Assembly (NCBI GenBank): GCA_045587665.1 | Contig: JAZNCT010000069.1 | Coordinates: 1 to 8,236 of the forward strand | DNA length: 8,236 nucleotides | Reading direction: 5' to 3' | Source: SIG710 sp045587665 | GTDB taxonomy: Bacteria; Bacillota; Clostridia; Oscillospirales; CAG-272 | Part shown: positions 6,832 to 8,236 of the stretch, piece after piece | Layout of the letters: the number at the start of each line of letters is the position of its first letter | How positions within the stretch are numbered: the stretch's first letter is position 1 | Translations under genes and position numbers: made by a program | Notes under the pieces: model-generated | Told to the model about the DNA's origin: nothing | The model's database searches: none | The model's input: only the letters and a program-made list of their open reading frames with translations

Positions 6832-7983
6832 TTATTCCTTCATTCTGATAGGCTGTATCATATAAAGCTCTTCAATGCCCTCTTCTTCATCAACAGGCTC
6901 AACATTCATTCCCGTAAGAGGAGATGATATAGAAAATCTAACCTTTTCTGTATCGCATGAGCGGAGAGTATCCATAAGATATTTGTTGTTGAAAGCGATA
7001 AGAACATTTTCACCGCTGTGATCTATCTTCACTTCATCATAAGAACTTCCGTTTGTTGAAACGGCAGATATCTCCATAAAATTTCCCTCAACATTCAGCT
7101 TAACATGGGAGCGAACGCTTCCTGTTATCTTTTCCTCTGTTATAAGAGCCGCTCTTTCAAGAGCACTCATAAGCTCGTCCTTATCCGCCTCAACATTTAT
7201 CTTGTGATTTGTTATTATTATTCTCTCAAAATCTATATATTCTCCCTCTATAAGTCTTGAGAAGAAAGTAAACCCGCCAATTTCAAAAACTATATGCTTT
7301 CTCATAAGATATATTCTTGTAATAGCTTCCTCATTGTCAGAAAGAATACTGTAGAGCTGATTTACAGTGTTTGAGGGAAGAATAAAGGAATAGCTGATAT
7401 ATCTGTCCTCTTCGTTTCCTTTCTTTATATCGGTAGTTTTTTTGCAGCTTGCAAGCTTATGTCCGTCACAAGCTACAAGTGATATAAAGTTATCTTCAAC
7501 GTGAATAAAACATCCGTTGAGAACTGCTCTCTGGTCGTTAACAGCCATTGCATAGCTTATTTTTGACAGCATTTTGCGAAGAACGCTTTGACCTATATAA
7601 AAACCCATTTCACTCTTTAAAGAGGGCACAGCGGGAAATTCTTCGCCGTCTATGGCGTGCATACTTATCTCTGCCTTTCCGCTTTTAATTGTTGCCCTGA
7701 ATTTATCATCTACCGTAAAAGTTATTTTGTCGCTTTCCATAACATGAAGGGCCTGATTAAACTTTTGCGCATTTACAACAAAATATCCTTCCTCTGCAAC
7801 CTCTGCTTCAACCGTTGTTCTCATTCCCTTATCAAGATCGTATGTTGTGAGAATAACGGTATTCGGTGCCTTTGCCTCTATCAGTATTCCCTCGATAGAC
7901 TGAAGTGTTGAATTTTTTCCTGCAGTTGCCATAAGGGGAGCGATCGCCTTTGCTGCTTTTGTTCTATCAAAAATAATTTTCAT
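6832..7983 (-). CDS. dnaN: DNA polymerase III subunit beta (sliding clamp)
   Basis: Ring-forming processivity clamp that encircles DNA and binds the replicative polymerase, Hda/YabA-type regulators and mismatch-repair proteins. The 383-residue protein has the three clamp domains in order (about 1-120, 128-252 and 253-383). Diagnostic segments are ACDGHKLA at 171-178, RLIEGEYIDFERI at 243-255 and the C-terminal YMIQPIRM at 374-381, which matches the family's MPMRL-like end that lines the peptide-binding pocket; two residues (KE) extend past it. The ATG at 7983-7981 follows GGAGG with eight bases between, a strong ribosome binding site. Being first in the visible operon and next to the DnaA-box region, it should lie directly downstream of dnaA. 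No motif is missing. Confidence 0.96.
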   Translation of the reverse strand: MKIIFDRTKAAKAIAPLMATAGKNSTLQSIEGILIEAKAPNTVILTTYDLDKGMRTTVEAEVAEEGYFVVNAQKFNQALHVMESDKITFTVDDKFRATIKSGKAEISMHAIDGEEFPAVPSLKSEMGFYIGQSVLRKMLSKISYAMAVNDQRAVLNGCFIHVEDNFISLVACDGHKLASCKKTTDIKKGNEEDRYISYSFILPSNTVNQLYSILSDNEEAITRIYLMRKHIVFEIGGFTFFSRLIEGEYIDFERIIITNHKINVEADKDELMSALERAALITEEKITGSVRSHVKLNVEGNFMEISAVSTNGSSYDEVKIDHSGENVLIAFNNKYLMDTLRSCDTEKVRFSISSPLTGMNVEPVDEEEGIEELYMIQPIRMKE

Positions 7984-7991
7984 TTTTATTT

Positions 7992-7996
7992 CCTCC
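7992..7996 (-). promoter_or_regulatory. dnaN ribosome binding site
   Basis: GGAGG on the minus strand, eight bases before the dnaN ATG. It is the strongest Shine-Dalgarno match in the window and fixes the dnaN start. Confidence 0.85.
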
Positions 7997-8051
7997 GTCG
8001 TTTTTCTTTTTTCCTCTCCGATAGAAAAGAAAGAATAGATAGAATAGAATT

Positions 8052-8069
8052 TAGAAGTATTATTATTAT
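8052..8069 (-). promoter_or_regulatory. DnaA-trio-like unwinding tract
   Basis: On the minus strand this reads ATAATAATAATACTTCTA and starts four bases downstream of a TTTTCCACA box. In the basal unwinding system described for Bacillus subtilis oriC, a DnaA box is followed by trinucleotides (3'-GAT-like on one strand) that guide DnaA onto single-stranded DNA. The order box, short spacer, 3-bp periodic tract and then dnaN is the same here, and from memory the word TACTTCTA also occurs in the B. subtilis tract. The first four triplets are ATA rather than the preferred CTA, so this is inference from arrangement. Confidence 0.5.
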
Positions 8070-8073
8070 GTGA

Positions 8074-8082
8074 TGTGGAAAA
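8074..8082 (-). promoter_or_regulatory. DnaA box A (TTTTCCACA)
   Basis: TTTTCCACA on the minus strand, one mismatch from TTATCCACA. It is part of the 13-mer TGATGTGGAAAAA (plus strand, 8071-8083), which recurs at 8199-8211. The recurrence in the dnaN upstream region makes a functional DnaA site likely. Confidence 0.7.
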
Positions 8083-8091
8083 AGTGGAAAC
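8083..8091 (-). promoter_or_regulatory. Weak DnaA-box-like site abutting box A
   Basis: GTTTCCACT on the minus strand directly adjoins box A with no gap and in the same orientation. It differs from TTATCCACA at three positions but keeps the TCCAC core. Such a 9-bp tandem would allow DnaA molecules to sit side by side next to the unwinding tract. Confidence 0.4.
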
Positions 8092-8201
8092 TTTTATATT
8101 TATCTGTTTTTTCCTTTATTTAAAAGGATATTTTATTTTTTCTTCTTTCGCTGATATGTTTGATACATACTTTTTAACCCAATTAAAAACATATAGCTTG
8201 A

Positions 8202-8210
8202 TGTGGAAAA
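8202..8210 (-). promoter_or_regulatory. DnaA box B (TTTTCCACA)
   Basis: A second identical TTTTCCACA on the minus strand, inside an exact copy of the 13-mer TGATGTGGAAAAA, 128 bp from box A and in the same orientation. It borders a 30-bp tract without G or C (8207-8236). Confidence 0.65.
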
Positions 8211-8236
8211 AAATTATTTTTTTATAAAATAAATTT

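Larger units (their letters stand above)
7984..8236. other. Putative oriC segment upstream of dnaN
   Basis: A 253-bp gene-free, strongly AT-rich region lies directly upstream of dnaN, the position of oriC in many Bacillota. It holds two identical 9-mers TTTTCCACA (minus strand), one adjoining weak box, a repeated-triplet tract and an all-A/T tract from 8207 to the edge. All boxes share one orientation, pointing toward dnaN. From 8021 to 8090 the plus strand has no C at all, an extreme strand bias. TTTTCCACA differs from the consensus TTATCCACA at one position. I see no clear promoter. Because dnaA itself and any further box cluster lie outside the window, this may be only part of a bipartite origin. 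Confidence 0.7.

Noticed and set aside
6817..6833. AATATT/AATATT palindrome in the dnaN-recF spacer
   Set aside because: It is a short pure A/T palindrome with negligible stability, expected by chance in this composition.
8112..8128. Small hairpin TCCTTT-ATTTA-AAAGGA upstream of dnaN as a terminator
   Set aside because: The stem is only 6 bp and AT-rich, and no T tract follows in the operon direction; chance pairing is likely in such AT-rich DNA.
8092..8201. dnaN promoter between the DnaA boxes
   Set aside because: Several TATAAA-like words exist, but none is paired with a good -35 element at proper spacing; AT richness makes any call unreliable.

Overview
The window reads as the origin-proximal replication operon of a low-to-moderate-GC Bacillota, most likely a Clostridia member of the Oscillospirales/Ruminococcaceae type. 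The phylum call rests on gene order (dnaN, recF, remB, gyrB, gyrA in one direction), a 640-residue Gram-positive-type GyrB and a DUF370/RemB gene between recF and gyrB. The order-level placement is inference from protein flavour only, for example GyrA with PPAAYRYTE around the active-site tyrosine. All six genes lie on the minus strand, so they read from right to left.

Layout from right to left. Positions 7984-8236 are a very AT-rich intergenic stretch. It carries two identical DnaA-box-like sites inside a repeated 13-mer, a weaker box abutting one of them, a triplet array resembling DnaA-trios, and a 30-bp all-A/T tract. This fits the dnaN-proximal part of oriC; dnaA would be expected just beyond the right edge but is not in the window. 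Next come dnaN (beta clamp), recF, remB, gyrB and gyrA, separated by only 15-44 bp. A small gene for a predicted lipoprotein follows 4 bp after gyrA. A hairpin with flanking A and T tracts, immediately after the lipoprotein stop, closes the unit. Positions 1-203 hold four perfect inverted repeats and no credible gene; the outer half is about 60% GC and looks like a dispersed palindromic element.

How the genes work together: DnaN tethers the replicative polymerase, RecF acts in gap repair and replication-fork maintenance, and GyrB with GyrA form the A2B2 DNA gyrase that removes positive supercoils ahead of forks. RemB belongs to a DNA-binding regulator family and is a conserved passenger at this locus. 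The lipoprotein is the only gene not typical of the locus; its function is unknown, and its spacing suggests translational coupling to gyrA.

The points most worth a second look are the DnaA-box/trio arrangement, the alanine and glycine at the two main quinolone-determining positions of GyrA, a degenerate GyrA-box, the absence of the S4-domain gene usually found between dnaN and recF, the gyrA-coupled lipoprotein and the hairpin cluster at the left edge. I see no phage, transposase, CRISPR, toxin or defence system here.
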